Assembly (NCBI GenBank): GCA_021738625.1
Contig: JAIPBS010000016.1
Coordinates: 1 to 64,000 of the forward strand
Source of the DNA: Bacteroidales bacterium
GTDB lineage: Bacteria; Bacteroidota; Bacteroidia; Bacteroidales; JAIOZK01
DNA length: 64,000 bases
Reading direction: 5' to 3'
The notes beneath the pieces are model-generated. The model saw only the letters and a list, made by a program, of their open reading frames with translations. It was not told the DNA's origin and ran no database searches. Below are positions 42,635 to 52,474 of the stretch, one piece after another (position 1 is the stretch's first letter; each line of letters starts with the position of its first letter). A program made the position numbers and the translations under genes.

Positions 42635-45600
42635 TTATTCTTTTATAATTTTTTCACTCCAGCTATAGCGGTCATTCCAAAGTCGCAGATAATAGACTCC
42701 GGAAGCGAGATGTTCCACGTTTATCTTAAATTGATTAACCCGATCAACTTCCTCCGCAACTATTATTGCTCCGTCCGTACCAAACAAAACCACCCTGCCT
42801 GAAAACAATTCGTCAAAGATAACATTTACAACATCATAAACCGGGTTTGGAATGATTCTAAATTGTCTGTACCCCAGTTCATTCAAACCTGCACCTATGG
42901 TATTGAACTGATAATTTAAAGGTTGAGGGTTCCAGAAACACTTTGTGACAAGCAAATCTGAAACTTCAACCGAATAAGTTACATCGGATTTAACCTCAGA
43001 TGGGTAAATCAGAAACTGAGTCTTACCGGAAACTACATTTACAATGACCGAATCAAGGGATACCAGGTTTCCATCTTCATACAAATCGAAAAGCTCCCAA
43101 TCAACAATATTTGTATTCAGTGGTAAATCTTCGTAAACTCCACCATTGTTATAACCGGCAAGCTGGTTAAAAAACAGTTCTATCGAATCAAGTTCAATGA
43201 AGTATACACTTGACCCGTTTTCAGGGTAAAAGGTATCCACCTGAAGTTCTTCAAACCCCTCTGGTTGTAGGTAAACAATCAGTGTATCATGGCATTGATT
43301 ATTACATATTTCACCATCAAACTCATAATATCCGTGGTAATAGATTTCGATATGGTTTGTTGCAATTGCTCCATCCTTGTCAATCTCAAAACTTACGGCT
43401 GCCGACTCCTTATCAATTGGTTCAATATTGGAGTTTACAATAAACTCACTTGCCTCTATCGACCAATCAAATTCATAGTTTTCTTCAGTTCGAAGCAAAA
43501 GATCTTTCATCTGAACCGAGAGGTTAAGATCATCCAGACAATAAGCAGGATAATTAATACTTACCGTGGTATCATCCAATGTATATTTCACCCCGGTAGC
43601 ATCAAGCGAAACTTCGAGGCCGTCATAAAGAATTTCCAGGTTATACAAAGAATCACCGGCGGCCACATATTCATCGGTTGAATTGCTGTATGCTACTCCT
43701 AACAAACTGATATCAATATTGTTATCAAACTCGAACGCAAGGTGGTTTGTATCGGAATGATAAATCTGGTCACCAATGTACCATGTAAACTGATCGAAAC
43801 CTGCAGGCAGTCCATCATTGTTTATTCGAACAGTATAGTTGTCACATGACAAACGTTCGATTACCAGGTAACTGTTATACAAATAATCGGATAATCGGTC
43901 AAGGTAATCGTATGGGTCGGAATTAAACCGGCCACCCGAAGCGCCAGGATCGTTTCTTTCTTCTCCACGACCAGGAAGCCTGAAAGCATCGTTATATGTG
44001 CCTGAATTAAACCCTTTATCGATTAATGGGGAGGCTTCGGCTAAAATATAGGAATCCTCCATCGACTGATAGAAACTGAACAATGGGTTAACATGTTCTA
44101 TCCCGAACAAATCTCCTTCCAACCTGCTGTTGTATGTTAAGATTGTTCCGGTGTTGAACAGCGAATCATTCAGGTTAACATTACCCTGAAATACTGAATT
44201 AAAGATTTTAACAGAGTCCAATATATTTTTACTGAAAAGTACATGGGCCGAATTGGGGCTGTTATTCAGGAAGGTATTGTTTTCAATGTAAAGTCGATTG
44301 TTTATTGAAGGCGATCCCTGAAAAGCATCCAGATAGACAGTGGCATTGTCAAAATCATTTTGATCATCATCCTTATTTAGGTGGAAGATGTTGTTAAAGA
44401 ACTTGATGTTTTCTGCGCCATCAGAAATATACACTGAAGATCCTTTTACCTCACTCTCTTCAGAGCGGTTTTCATTTCCAACAAACCGGTTTCTAAACAG
44501 AAATACATCATCTCTGTTTATGTATAAGCCTCCACCACAGTATCCCATGAAATTTTTAAGAAAATCATTCTCGATAAACACAGTCGAATCGTTACTAAAA
44601 TCGACATTATCCAAAAAGGCCGCACCTCCGTTAAGTGCATCATTTTGTATAAACCTGTTTGCTTTGACCCTGAACTTTTCTCCGCTTTTATGATATAGGG
44701 CGCCTCCAAAATTAACTGCTGTATTTAACAGGAAATAATTGTCAGTAAGTTCACAGTTGCTACATTGGTCGAGAAACAAAGCTCCTCCCGAGGCGCTTGA
44801 AGTTAATAAAGAACCTTTGGTGCTGCTATTATCGAAGAAATAATTCTTGTTTAAAATCAATTCATTTGCGTCACTCAAATACAATGCTCCGCCTGCATGC
44901 AAATCTCCGGAAGAACTCCCTGCAACATTTTGATAGAGGCGGCTGTTTTCCATTGAAACCTGTCCTGTAAAGCTCAGGCATAATGCGCCGCCTGAAATGT
45001 CGGCGCTATTACCAAACATTTCAAGCCTACTCAAGCCAATCTCAGATCGCACATGGCCTCCATTTAACCAGATAGCACCCCCCGAGGCACCGCTCACATT
45101 GTTTAATAGACTATCTGACGTTATAACCAATTTATCACAACCAATGATAAACAAGGCCCCGCCATTTGCATTTGCTGTGTGCCTCCGGAATGAACATTCC
45201 GATAAACCAAGATAACTCACATTGGATATATAAATCGCACCGCCATTTTCTGAAGCACCGGAGTTCCCATAAAACGAACTCCTCAGAATACTAACCGAGT
45301 CGGGATCATTCTCATTCGCATCATTCAGGTAGATACTTCCTCCATTACCACCGATAGAAGCACATTTTTCAACATCATTATCCAGAAAATCAAAATCCAA
45401 TATGGAAGACGTGATCGCCATAGCACCACCATTTCCGTCTACGACACCGCAATTGCTAAAGACTGTATTATTTACCAATGCCAAATCCACATTTCCGCTA
45501 ACAATGTTAACGGCTCCTCCATTTCCGCCTTGCAGGGTACAATAGCTAAACTCACTATTGGCTATATCAAACTGGCTCAAAGCAAAACCCGCAGGTATAG

Positions 45601-48600
45601 TGATGGAAAGGGCGCCGCCATTTCCGTCTTCAACACTACAATAACCAAAAGAAGAATTTATAACACTTAAGGATTCTATATATCCGGCATTCACATCAAT
45701 TGCTCCACCCTGGCCCAGCTCAACCGAACAGGATTCAAAATTGCATTCTTCAACCTCTATTTTGCCTATGCCTCTTTCTTCCGGAACAAAGATGCTCACG
45801 GCACCGCCATTGGAATGGCTCGACAAATTTCCAAATTCATTGTCTTTAAGGATCAGACTCTCCTCCAAACCATGATTAAATGCAAAATAAACTGCCCCCC
45901 CCTTATCTCCCGAGTTGATGTTTTGCGAACCAAGGAAACTGTTATCACTCAATTCCACAGTGCCAGAAATTTCTCCGCTTACCTCAAAATAAACAGCACC
46001 TCCTGAACCGTCTATTGCACGGCAATCATAATATCCGTTGTCGAGATTGTTGTTGAGGAAAGATATATTTTCGGCACTACCGGCGCTGAAATAAAGTGCC
46101 CCACCATTATTCCCTGATACACACTCTTCAAAAAGGCTGCTTTTTATCTGTAAGCCACCATTAAGCTGTTCACTTGTCAAAGAAAGCGCACCACCATTTC
46201 CTGATTCTCCTGCAGAAGTACAATTTGTGAAAGTACATTCTTCGATCATTGTTTCTGCGCCTATACTTTCGAAATTATTTATATAAACGGCCCCGCCCGA
46301 ACCATTAACCGCATGGCAATTGTTCAGGGTGGAAGTTGAGAAATCAACACCCTGAATGCTATTTGAAGATACATAAATGCCGCCACCCGAATTTCCGGCA
46401 AGACAATCAGAAAAGCTAACAGATTCGGTTTGGAAAACACCACCAATATCACCTGCCGAAAGATAAACACCGCCTCCGTTTGCTTCACTCGAATTCGACT
46501 GACAATTTTCAAACTGAGAACCGGTTAATTTCAACCCACTATTTAAACCATTGCTATTTAAATCAAGATATAAACCTCCGCCTGAACCTTCTGATTGTAG
46601 ATCGCTTAAAACATTGTTGCTGAATATGAACTGATTCTCTATATCACCATTTACTGATATAAAAAAGCCGCCACCATATTCGCCGGCGTTGCTTGCTGAT
46701 CCCTGGCCGTCAACCTTATTATTGTCCAGATTGAGGGTATTCAGGCCTCCGTCATAAACTTTTACATAAAGCGCTCCACCCGATCCTTGTTCCGCAATAC
46801 AATTTATAAAACCTTTTTCTCCGCTATTGTTTTCAACAATGAGCTCGTTCATATGTACGCTTTGGACATACAGTCCACCGCCTGATGCGCCAGCCAAACA
46901 AGCTTCCACACGATTATTTTCAATCATTAAACTATCTGAAACAGTGCCGGCAGAAATATATGCACCGCCACCATTTGATTCATCATCATTAGCTGTACAT
47001 GAAAGAAAATCGTTTTCTTCAATCAACAATCCTCCTCGAAGATTATTTCCGTTCATGTTGATATAAATTCCTCCCCCTTGCCCGGTTGAACTTAAATTAG
47101 AAAAACTGCTGTTTTTGATGGATAATTGTCCAAACATATCACCATTGGACGAAATATAAATGCCCCCACCGGAACCCGCCGCATTCAACTCAGAAGTTTC
47201 ACTCTCAATTTCGATTTGATCAATATCCAGGTATCCTATTCCGCCAGAGGAAGCATCAAGGTATATGCTACCACCAGATCCCATTAGGGATTTACAGTTT
47301 ACAAATTCGCTGTTCTCATTTCCCTTTATCAATAAGCTATTAACCGAGGTGGTTTTCAAACATGCCGCACCGCCGTCACCTCCAGCTATATTCATGCTAA
47401 AAGTATTATCTTCCCAGTTAAACTCCTGTTCAATATTCCCGCATTCAAGATATAACGCACCACCCGGCCCCTGAGGTGCGGAAGAGTTTTGAAAATTATT
47501 CTGACTGAAATTAATTCCCTGAAGAAAATCGCTTCCGTTGAAACGGAAAAATAATGATCCTCCTCCATAAAGTGCGTTATTGTTAGAGAAATCATTATCT
47601 CCTACCAGTATGTTTTCTGTTACAACATCGTTCGCATCTAAATAAACAGCGCCCCCATGATTTCCTGAACTGCAATTGCTGAAGTTATTGTTTGTAAAAG
47701 AGAATTCGTTTAACTGGTTTTGCACCTTTATAAAGAAGGCCCCACCATCCAGGCTCGCATACAAACCGGATAAATCATTATCTTGCATGATAAGATTTTC
47801 AATGGAAGCTGCCTGAATATACAAAGCACCGCCTTTTAACGGAGTGGCGTCAACAACTTCATTAATAACTTTGTTGTTTTTTATCTGAACCTGGCTGATT
47901 ACATTTTCTGATTTAACCACAAATACACCGCCAACAGAATCAACTCCGTAATTTGCAAATTCATTGTTATTCATTTGCACATTTGTAATCCCACCTGAGA
48001 CATCAAGATAGAAACCGGCACCCGAAACGGCATAACTTTCCTCGGTACCAATGCAAAGATTATTGGTGAGGTTTAAATCCTGAACCAGGGCAGCGGTCTG
48101 AAGATAGAGAATACCTCCCTGGCCCTGTTCTGCAATAACCTGATCCACTTCAAGCTTGTTCAATGAAATTTCAGGAATGATATCATCATTTTCAACAGAT
48201 AAGAAAAAAATACCCCCATCGCTAATCGAATGAGCTGTATTACAGGTAAAATCATCCACGGTGAAAGAATCTGATAATGAGTCAGCAAGACAATACAGAA
48301 ATCCGCCTTTTCCATTATCACTTTCACGGGAAGAAACCGAGGTACTCACAACATGGTCTGCTGCAAACGATATTGATCCAATAGATTCAGAATCAATATA
48401 AATTGATCCGCCAGCCACTTCGGCAGATGATTTGTAGCTGTTATTATGTGAAGTCAGATCACCAAGATGATTTAGCAGGTCAATCCTTATGGTGCCACCA
48501 TTATTTGATGTGTGAACATCATCAAAAAAATTATCATATAGCTGAAAGCTGCTGATTTCGTTATAATCATCATTTCCGTTTATCCGTATTGCTGTACCAC

Positions 48601-49843
48601 CCTTATCATATTCGCAACTATATATGTCATTATTCTGCATTCTTATCAAATTGACACCCACAAATTCCTGAAGCAGAAAACAACTTCCATAATTGTCTTC
48701 AAAAAGACAATCTGTTATTCTCAGATCGCCACCCGCCAACGATAGTGTATAAACAGCAGCATCAGTCCCGAAATCGTCAACGATCACCAATCTAACTGTA
48801 TCCTGCGTTACAGTTATGTGGTTTGCTTTAACATTAAATAAATAGCCAAGTGCCAGTGAAGAGGAGTTTTCAATCCGATTATACTGAGAATAAATATGCT
48901 CACTCTCATCGACATAGATGAACCTGCCGGTTTTGGTAAGCTGATTAGACTCAATTCTTAATTCGTTCAACACTTCATTGTCCTCAAAGAAAATTATATG
49001 AGGATTCTCATCGGAAACTCCTGCTATTTGCCGAAAATTATTATCATGTATGGATGCTTTCTCAAGAAAATTGTTGTGTTTAACCCTGATATAATCCTCA
49101 TCAGCAACCAATTCTGCAATTGAATCAGTGCCAACAAAACTGTTATTATCTAATTCCAGTTCTGTCAGGTGAGTGGATTGAATAACTGTTGCAAGTCCGT
49201 TGGCCAAAAATGCATTGCCAGATATTTTGATGTTATCTAAAGAACCGTTCTGATAAACAATGATACAATAATCATCGAGGTTTATAAAGGTGTTGTCCAA
49301 AATTTTAAGATCGGAATTCAAACACAGTGGTTGGATCGATATTCCATAGGTTTGAATATTTTCAAAATGACATTCTGTTATATCTGCAAATGTATTGTTG
49401 ATATTCAACGCGGCATCAGCATTGGAGGACACATCCTTTATAATACAGTTTTGAACAGTTGACTTTCGTGCTGCCAATGAATTTAGCTTGAGGTTTTTTG
49501 CAGGTATAAAAGTTATTCCATCCCAGGGAGCTTGTTCTGATGTGGCAATGAACTCAATTTTTTCCGAAGGATTACCCACTGCTTCCAGCACACCAAAAAC
49601 ATCGAGCTGTTTATCACCAAGAAACTTAATTTGGGTACCCGGCTGTATTTCTAATGTATCATCGTATCGTATATAAATATCACCTTTTACAATATAAATA
49701 TTAGAGCTTTGCCATATTCCATCAACAGGTCCTGCTTCGACATCTATGACATCTCTGGACTGGGCAATCGATAATATTGGAAAAATCAATAGAGAAGCAA
49801 TGATCGCATGCTTCAAGAAAAAAAAGATAACTCTGTTTTTCAT
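42635..49843 (-). CDS. Giant beta-helix T9SS surface protein with Pmp-like GGA repeats (2402 aa)
   Basis: A signal peptide (ending LSIAQ) starts a protein of 2402 residues. After an N-terminal right-handed beta-helix start (VKGDIYIRYDDTLEIQPGTQ), most of residues ~400-1850 are dozens of short repeats built on GGALY/GGGIY/GGAVY and (S/N)F..C/N turns. Examples are NNGGALYFSAGSAENISF and GSGGAVYINNFESIG. This is the look of chlamydial polymorphic outer-membrane proteins and other parallel beta-helices. Ig-like parts follow (~1950-2300), and the end is a T9SS sorting domain (FRIIPNPVYDVVNVIF, GVYYLRLWNDRYSWSEK). It should be a very large adhesin or scaffold at the cell surface. It is the first gene of the cluster. 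No enzyme motif was recognised. Confidence 0.85.
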   Translation of the reverse strand: MKNRVIFFFLKHAIIASLLIFPILSIAQSRDVIDVEAGPVDGIWQSSNIYIVKGDIYIRYDDTLEIQPGTQIKFLGDKQLDVFGVLEAVGNPSEKIEFIATSEQAPWDGITFIPAKNLKLNSLAARKSTVQNCIIKDVSSNADAALNINNTFADITECHFENIQTYGISIQPLCLNSDLKILDNTFINLDDYCIIVYQNGSLDNIKISGNAFLANGLATVIQSTHLTELELDNNSFVGTDSIAELVADEDYIRVKHNNFLEKASIHDNNFRQIAGVSDENPHIIFFEDNEVLNELRIESNQLTKTGRFIYVDESEHIYSQYNRIENSSSLALGYLFNVKANHITVTQDTVRLVIVDDFGTDAAVYTLSLAGGDLRITDCLFEDNYGSCFLLQEFVGVNLIRMQNNDIYSCEYDKGGTAIRINGNDDYNEISSFQLYDNFFDDVHTSNNGGTIRIDLLNHLGDLTSHNNSYKSSAEVAGGSIYIDSESIGSISFAADHVVSTSVSSRESDNGKGGFLYCLADSLSDSFTVDDFTCNTAHSISDGGIFFLSVENDDIIPEISLNKLEVDQVIAEQGQGGILYLQTAALVQDLNLTNNLCIGTEESYAVSGAGFYLDVSGGITNVQMNNNEFANYGVDSVGGVFVVKSENVISQVQIKNNKVINEVVDATPLKGGALYIQAASIENLIMQDNDLSGLYASLDGGAFFIKVQNQLNEFSFTNNNFSNCSSGNHGGAVYLDANDVVTENILVGDNDFSNNNALYGGGSLFFRFNGSDFLQGINFSQNNFQNSSAPQGPGGALYLECGNIEQEFNWEDNTFSMNIAGGDGGAACLKTTSVNSLLIKGNENSEFVNCKSLMGSGGSIYLDASSGGIGYLDIDQIEIESETSELNAAGSGGGIYISSNGDMFGQLSIKNSSFSNLSSTGQGGGIYINMNGNNLRGGLLIEENDFLSCTANDDESNGGGAYISAGTVSDSLMIENNRVEACLAGASGGGLYVQSVHMNELIVENNSGEKGFINCIAEQGSGGALYVKVYDGGLNTLNLDNNKVDGQGSASNAGEYGGGFFISVNGDIENQFIFSNNVLSDLQSEGSGGGLYLDLNSNGLNSGLKLTGSQFENCQSNSSEANGGGVYLSAGDIGGVFQTESVSFSDCLAGNSGGGIYVSSNSIQGVDFSTSTLNNCHAVNGSGGAVYINNFESIGAETMIEECTFTNCTSAGESGNGGALSLTSEQLNGGLQIKSSLFEECVSGNNGGALYFSAGSAENISFLNNNLDNGYYDCRAIDGSGGAVYFEVSGEISGTVELSDNSFLGSQNINSGDKGGAVYFAFNHGLEESLILKDNEFGNLSSHSNGGAVSIFVPEERGIGKIEVEECNFESCSVELGQGGAIDVNAGYIESLSVINSSFGYCSVEDGNGGALSITIPAGFALSQFDIANSEFSYCTLQGGNGGAVNIVSGNVDLALVNNTVFSNCGVVDGNGGAMAITSSILDFDFLDNDVEKCASIGGNGGSIYLNDANENDPDSVSILRSSFYGNSGASENGGAIYISNVSYLGLSECSFRRHTANANGGALFIIGCDKLVITSDSLLNNVSGASGGAIWLNGGHVRSEIGLSRLEMFGNSADISGGALCLSFTGQVSMENSRLYQNVAGSSSGDLHAGGALYLSDANELILNKNYFFDNSSTKGSLLTSSASGGALFLDQCSNCELTDNYFLLNTAVNFGGALYHKSGEKFRVKANRFIQNDALNGGAAFLDNVDFSNDSTVFIENDFLKNFMGYCGGGLYINRDDVFLFRNRFVGNENRSEESEVKGSSVYISDGAENIKFFNNIFHLNKDDDQNDFDNATVYLDAFQGSPSINNRLYIENNTFLNNSPNSAHVLFSKNILDSVKIFNSVFQGNVNLNDSLFNTGTILTYNSRLEGDLFGIEHVNPLFSFYQSMEDSYILAEASPLIDKGFNSGTYNDAFRLPGRGEERNDPGASGGRFNSDPYDYLDRLSDYLYNSYLVIERLSCDNYTVRINNDGLPAGFDQFTWYIGDQIYHSDTNHLAFEFDNNIDISLLGVAYSNSTDEYVAAGDSLYNLEILYDGLEVSLDATGVKYTLDDTTVSINYPAYCLDDLNLSVQMKDLLLRTEENYEFDWSIEASEFIVNSNIEPIDKESAAVSFEIDKDGAIATNHIEIYYHGYYEFDGEICNNQCHDTLIVYLQPEGFEELQVDTFYPENGSSVYFIELDSIELFFNQLAGYNNGGVYEDLPLNTNIVDWELFDLYEDGNLVSLDSVIVNVVSGKTQFLIYPSEVKSDVTYSVEVSDLLVTKCFWNPQPLNYQFNTIGAGLNELGYRQFRIIPNPVYDVVNVIFDELFSGRVVLFGTDGAIIVAEEVDRVNQFKINVEHLASGVYYLRLWNDRYSWSEKIIKE

Positions 49844-49889
49844 TGGTTGTGGGCTTAAACTGTAAACTCTTTTCCCTGTTCAAGTCAGA

Positions 49890-49897
49890 CAAATGTA
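49890..49897 (-). promoter_or_regulatory. Putative -7 box of the 20-kb surface cluster
   Basis: TACATTTG on the minus strand, ~47 bases before ATG 49843. A TTTG lies 16 bases further upstream. This is the only good promoter seen at the head of the seven genes. Confidence 0.5.
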
Positions 49898-49961
49898 AAA
49901 ACATTTTTCGTTCCAAAAAATAATTTTTCAAGTATAAGAAACTTTTTCATAGCTGCTACAT

Positions 49962-50005
49962 ACATATAAAAATCTGCATGAGATAAATAAATATCCACAT
50001 GCAAA
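49962..50005 (-). terminator. Weak terminator after the barrel+SPOR gene
   Basis: TGCATG/CATGCA arms (49975-49980 and 49998-50003) are followed on the minus strand by a T-rich stretch. The arms are short and the loop is AT-rich. Confidence 0.35.
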
Positions 50006-50073
50006 TTTTTAAAAAAAATGTAAAATTTGACGAAATGACAGATTGAACCATCAATCAAGTTCAGGGTATATTT

Positions 50074-51294
50074 CTATGGTCTGAATGCGCCTAAGCGCTC
50101 CCCATTCCTGTACGAAACCACAAAAGCATCATAAACGCCTTTATTTACAAGTTCGACGCAATAAGACAATGCGTTTTCATAATCGGTGAAGTAACCTGTA
50201 AGGTATTTATGCCAGACTCCTGTTTTCTCTACATCAACTGGTCCGGGGATGTAGTATTTGTCGGTGTATTTATCAATGTCCACCGGTCCGCTTTGTACAG
50301 CAAGAATCTGCACTTTATAGATCATGCCATTGTTGCTTTTGAAACTGCTTTCGATTTTTGCGGCAGGCTCTTCATCTGCAGGTTCTTCCATCTCGTAAAG
50401 CTCCCCGATAGGATCTTCCGTTTTGGGATTGTCTTCAACCACAGGAGGCTCAGTTTGAATGGCGCTATCATTATAATCAAACATGCTTTCGTCGATCAGG
50501 TTCAAATCCGTAAAATCGGGTTTGGCTGAAGTGGTGGTGTCTTTCTCCTTGATTTTGTTCATAGCAAGAAATTCACGATCGGGATTGTCGGGCAGGTTTT
50601 TCCGTTTACCATAAATACGATAAGTCAAGCCACCTGAGGTGTACGTATAGGATTCAACTTTTTTTCCGCTTTCAAGTCCATCCAGTTTATCTGTGTTAAC
50701 AGGACGAATGGAAGTTTCAAAATTGAGGTTCCATCTGTCGGACAGATTTACTTTCATACCAATTCCCACCGGCATAACCGCTTCGGTCGTCATATTAAAC
50801 ATACCTTTGCCTGCCTGTCCGTTTCCTCCGATTTTTTTATCTGTTTTATAATCATACAAATCTGTTCTCCAGTGCGTGAATCCAATGCCAAGTCGCAAAT
50901 AGACATCAAGCAAATTGATATTTTTCATTGTAAACAATTTGCTTATATAAAAGGTGGAGAAAATATTGTGCTCAATAAACTCCGCACTGAATTTCGTTCC
51001 ATTTGGATACAGGTCCATATTTTTTGTATTCGTACCATGCAACTTTCCAATTAGCAATTGGCCTCCAACTCCCCAAAGGTTGTTCAGTCGTTTTTCCAGG
51101 TTAACTCCAAGTCCCTGTCGGTAATCTTCCCTGTAAGGAGCGATCCTGTATTGCTTAACATCACCGTAAAAAGTGGTTACCCCGGTATTCAAGCTCACAT
51201 CCAATAGTGACTGATCTTCCCGCTGTGCATTAACCTCTATTATGGTCATTAGAAAGAAAACGGTCAAAAGTATTGTTCCAAGTTTTGTTTTCAT
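50074..51294 (-). CDS. Outer-membrane barrel protein with C-terminal SPOR domain
   Basis: A 406-residue protein starting at ATG 51294 (an earlier GTG at 51297 is less likely). The signal peptide ends VNAQ. Barrel strands follow (VSLNTGVTTFYGDVK, GVGGQLLIGKLHGTN, LLDVYLRLGIGFTHWRTDLY, GIGMKVNLSDRWNLNFE). An acidic linker (TEPPVVEDNPKTEDPIGELY) leads to a C-terminal SPOR-like domain (MIYKVQILAVQSGPVD, GYFTDYENALSYCVELVNKG), which binds denuded peptidoglycan in known members. It thus links the outer membrane to the wall. Its barrel is a paralogue of the 27175 protein at the other side of the surface cluster. It lies alone; the 339-bp region upstream (51295-51636) shows no promoter or RNA I can name. 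Confidence 0.78.
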   Translation of the reverse strand: MKTKLGTILLTVFFLMTIIEVNAQREDQSLLDVSLNTGVTTFYGDVKQYRIAPYREDYRQGLGVNLEKRLNNLWGVGGQLLIGKLHGTNTKNMDLYPNGTKFSAEFIEHNIFSTFYISKLFTMKNINLLDVYLRLGIGFTHWRTDLYDYKTDKKIGGNGQAGKGMFNMTTEAVMPVGIGMKVNLSDRWNLNFETSIRPVNTDKLDGLESGKKVESYTYTSGGLTYRIYGKRKNLPDNPDREFLAMNKIKEKDTTTSAKPDFTDLNLIDESMFDYNDSAIQTEPPVVEDNPKTEDPIGELYEMEEPADEEPAAKIESSFKSNNGMIYKVQILAVQSGPVDIDKYTDKYYIPGPVDVEKTGVWHKYLTGYFTDYENALSYCVELVNKGVYDAFVVSYRNGERLGAFRP

Positions 51295-51636
51295 CACGAT
51301 TTAAATGTTTGTTTTCAGCCCACTTATACTATGTCTGCATGAAAGGGTTTCAAAATAGTTGGGAAAATTCTCATATAATCCATCATGAATCAACGGCAAA
51401 CACCTGCAAATAGTACGGTACGTTCTGCAAACTCAGAAAACCGAAAGGCAAAATACAGCTTATTGATATAGAGCTTCTTAAATAATTTCAGTTTCCAGAT
51501 AAAAAAATTCGGTATTAAACCATTACAGTAGACAAATTTGATAACAAAAAGATGTTGGTAAAAATACCTGGAAACATCTATGCTTTCTGCGATAATATGT
51601 ATTTTCACACCTTCAATCAGAATCAGGACAAATTAA

Positions 51637-52326
51637 ATGGCAAAAAGAAAAAAAAGCAAAAGAAAAAAGCACATCCGGATCAACCGGCGTTTGTTTTACG
51701 TTTTAATTGCAGTATTGCTTGTTGGAGATATGATTGCCATCATCCAGAATTGGGATACCATTTCCAGCACCATTAATATAAAAGGAGTATCAGGCAAAAC
51801 CAAGCTCGAAAACATTGCCAGGCGCACCCAAAAGAATTATGGAACAGAAATTGATCTTGCCGCAAAACAATTCAATCTTCCTGCAAATTACCTCAAGGCA
51901 GTTGTAGCCCTTGAATGCTCCGGCAATAAGCCTGCAAAATCCAGATTTGAGCGAGGTGTTTATAACCGGCTCCTGCAACTGAAAAGCGGAAAGCTAAGAA
52001 AATTTGAGAACCTGACCCCTGCAACCTTGCAAGACAGCCCGGAATCAACTATCAAACTTCTGTCAAATTCCTGGGGTCCCTTTCAACTTATGGGATATAA
52101 GTGTTATTTTCTGGGAACCACAATTGACGCCTTAAAAGGAAGTAAAGCCGTTTACTGGGGAGCCAAATGGATCAATGAAACCTATGGCGATTATCTGAGG
52201 CAAGGAAAATATGCCGATGCATTCCATATCCATAATACAGGAAGATCGCATCCCCGTTTTGGCCAAACGCAAACCTACGACCCGAACTATGTATCGAAAG
52301 GCATGAAACTTATGGAGTATTTTTAA
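51637..52326 (+). CDS. Membrane-anchored lytic transglycosylase/muramidase-like protein
   Basis: A 229-residue protein with a very basic N terminus (KRKKSKRKK) and one transmembrane helix (~18-38, LFYVLIAVLLVGDMIAII). The rest resembles the SLT/lysozyme fold: LPANYLKAVVALECSGNKPA holds the likely catalytic Glu, and SNSWGPFQLMGYKCYFLG is the conserved sheet region. Members cleave peptidoglycan glycan strands. It faces the periplasm and stands between barrel/SPOR and OmpA-like genes, fitting a wall-maintenance group. The substrate is not certain, and a non-catalytic role cannot be excluded. Confidence 0.7.
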   Translation: MAKRKKSKRKKHIRINRRLFYVLIAVLLVGDMIAIIQNWDTISSTINIKGVSGKTKLENIARRTQKNYGTEIDLAAKQFNLPANYLKAVVALECSGNKPAKSRFERGVYNRLLQLKSGKLRKFENLTPATLQDSPESTIKLLSNSWGPFQLMGYKCYFLGTTIDALKGSKAVYWGAKWINETYGDYLRQGKYADAFHIHNTGRSHPRFGQTQTYDPNYVSKGMKLMEYF

Positions 52327-52423
52327 CTGCAAAAAGTTTGAAACTCTGCAACATTTATTTCGTAGAAACCCGCATGTTTCATGATAATTTAATACAAATT
52401 AGACATTTCAATCTTTTTTTTAC

Positions 52424-52431
52424 TATTTTTG
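52424..52431 (+). promoter_or_regulatory. Putative -7 box of the OmpA/TPR gene
   Basis: TATTTTTG fits TAnnTTTG; ATGs at 52454 and 52475 lie 22 and 43 bases downstream. Confidence 0.55.
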
Positions 52432-52474
52432 CACATAACGGAAACAATCAATCATGTACAAATATCCATTTACT

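Noticed and set aside
29517-49843. Horizontal transfer of the surface cluster
   Set aside because: It looks AT-richer by eye, but there are no integrase, tRNA junction or direct repeats, and composition was not computed; kept only as a possibility.
42635-49843. Tandem DNA repeat array
   Set aside because: The repeats are at protein level (GGA turns); the DNA copies are too diverged to be a recent tandem repeat.
51390-51608. 72-codon minus-strand frame upstream of the SPOR gene
   Set aside because: No promoter box, no recognisable domain and atypical composition; likely chance.
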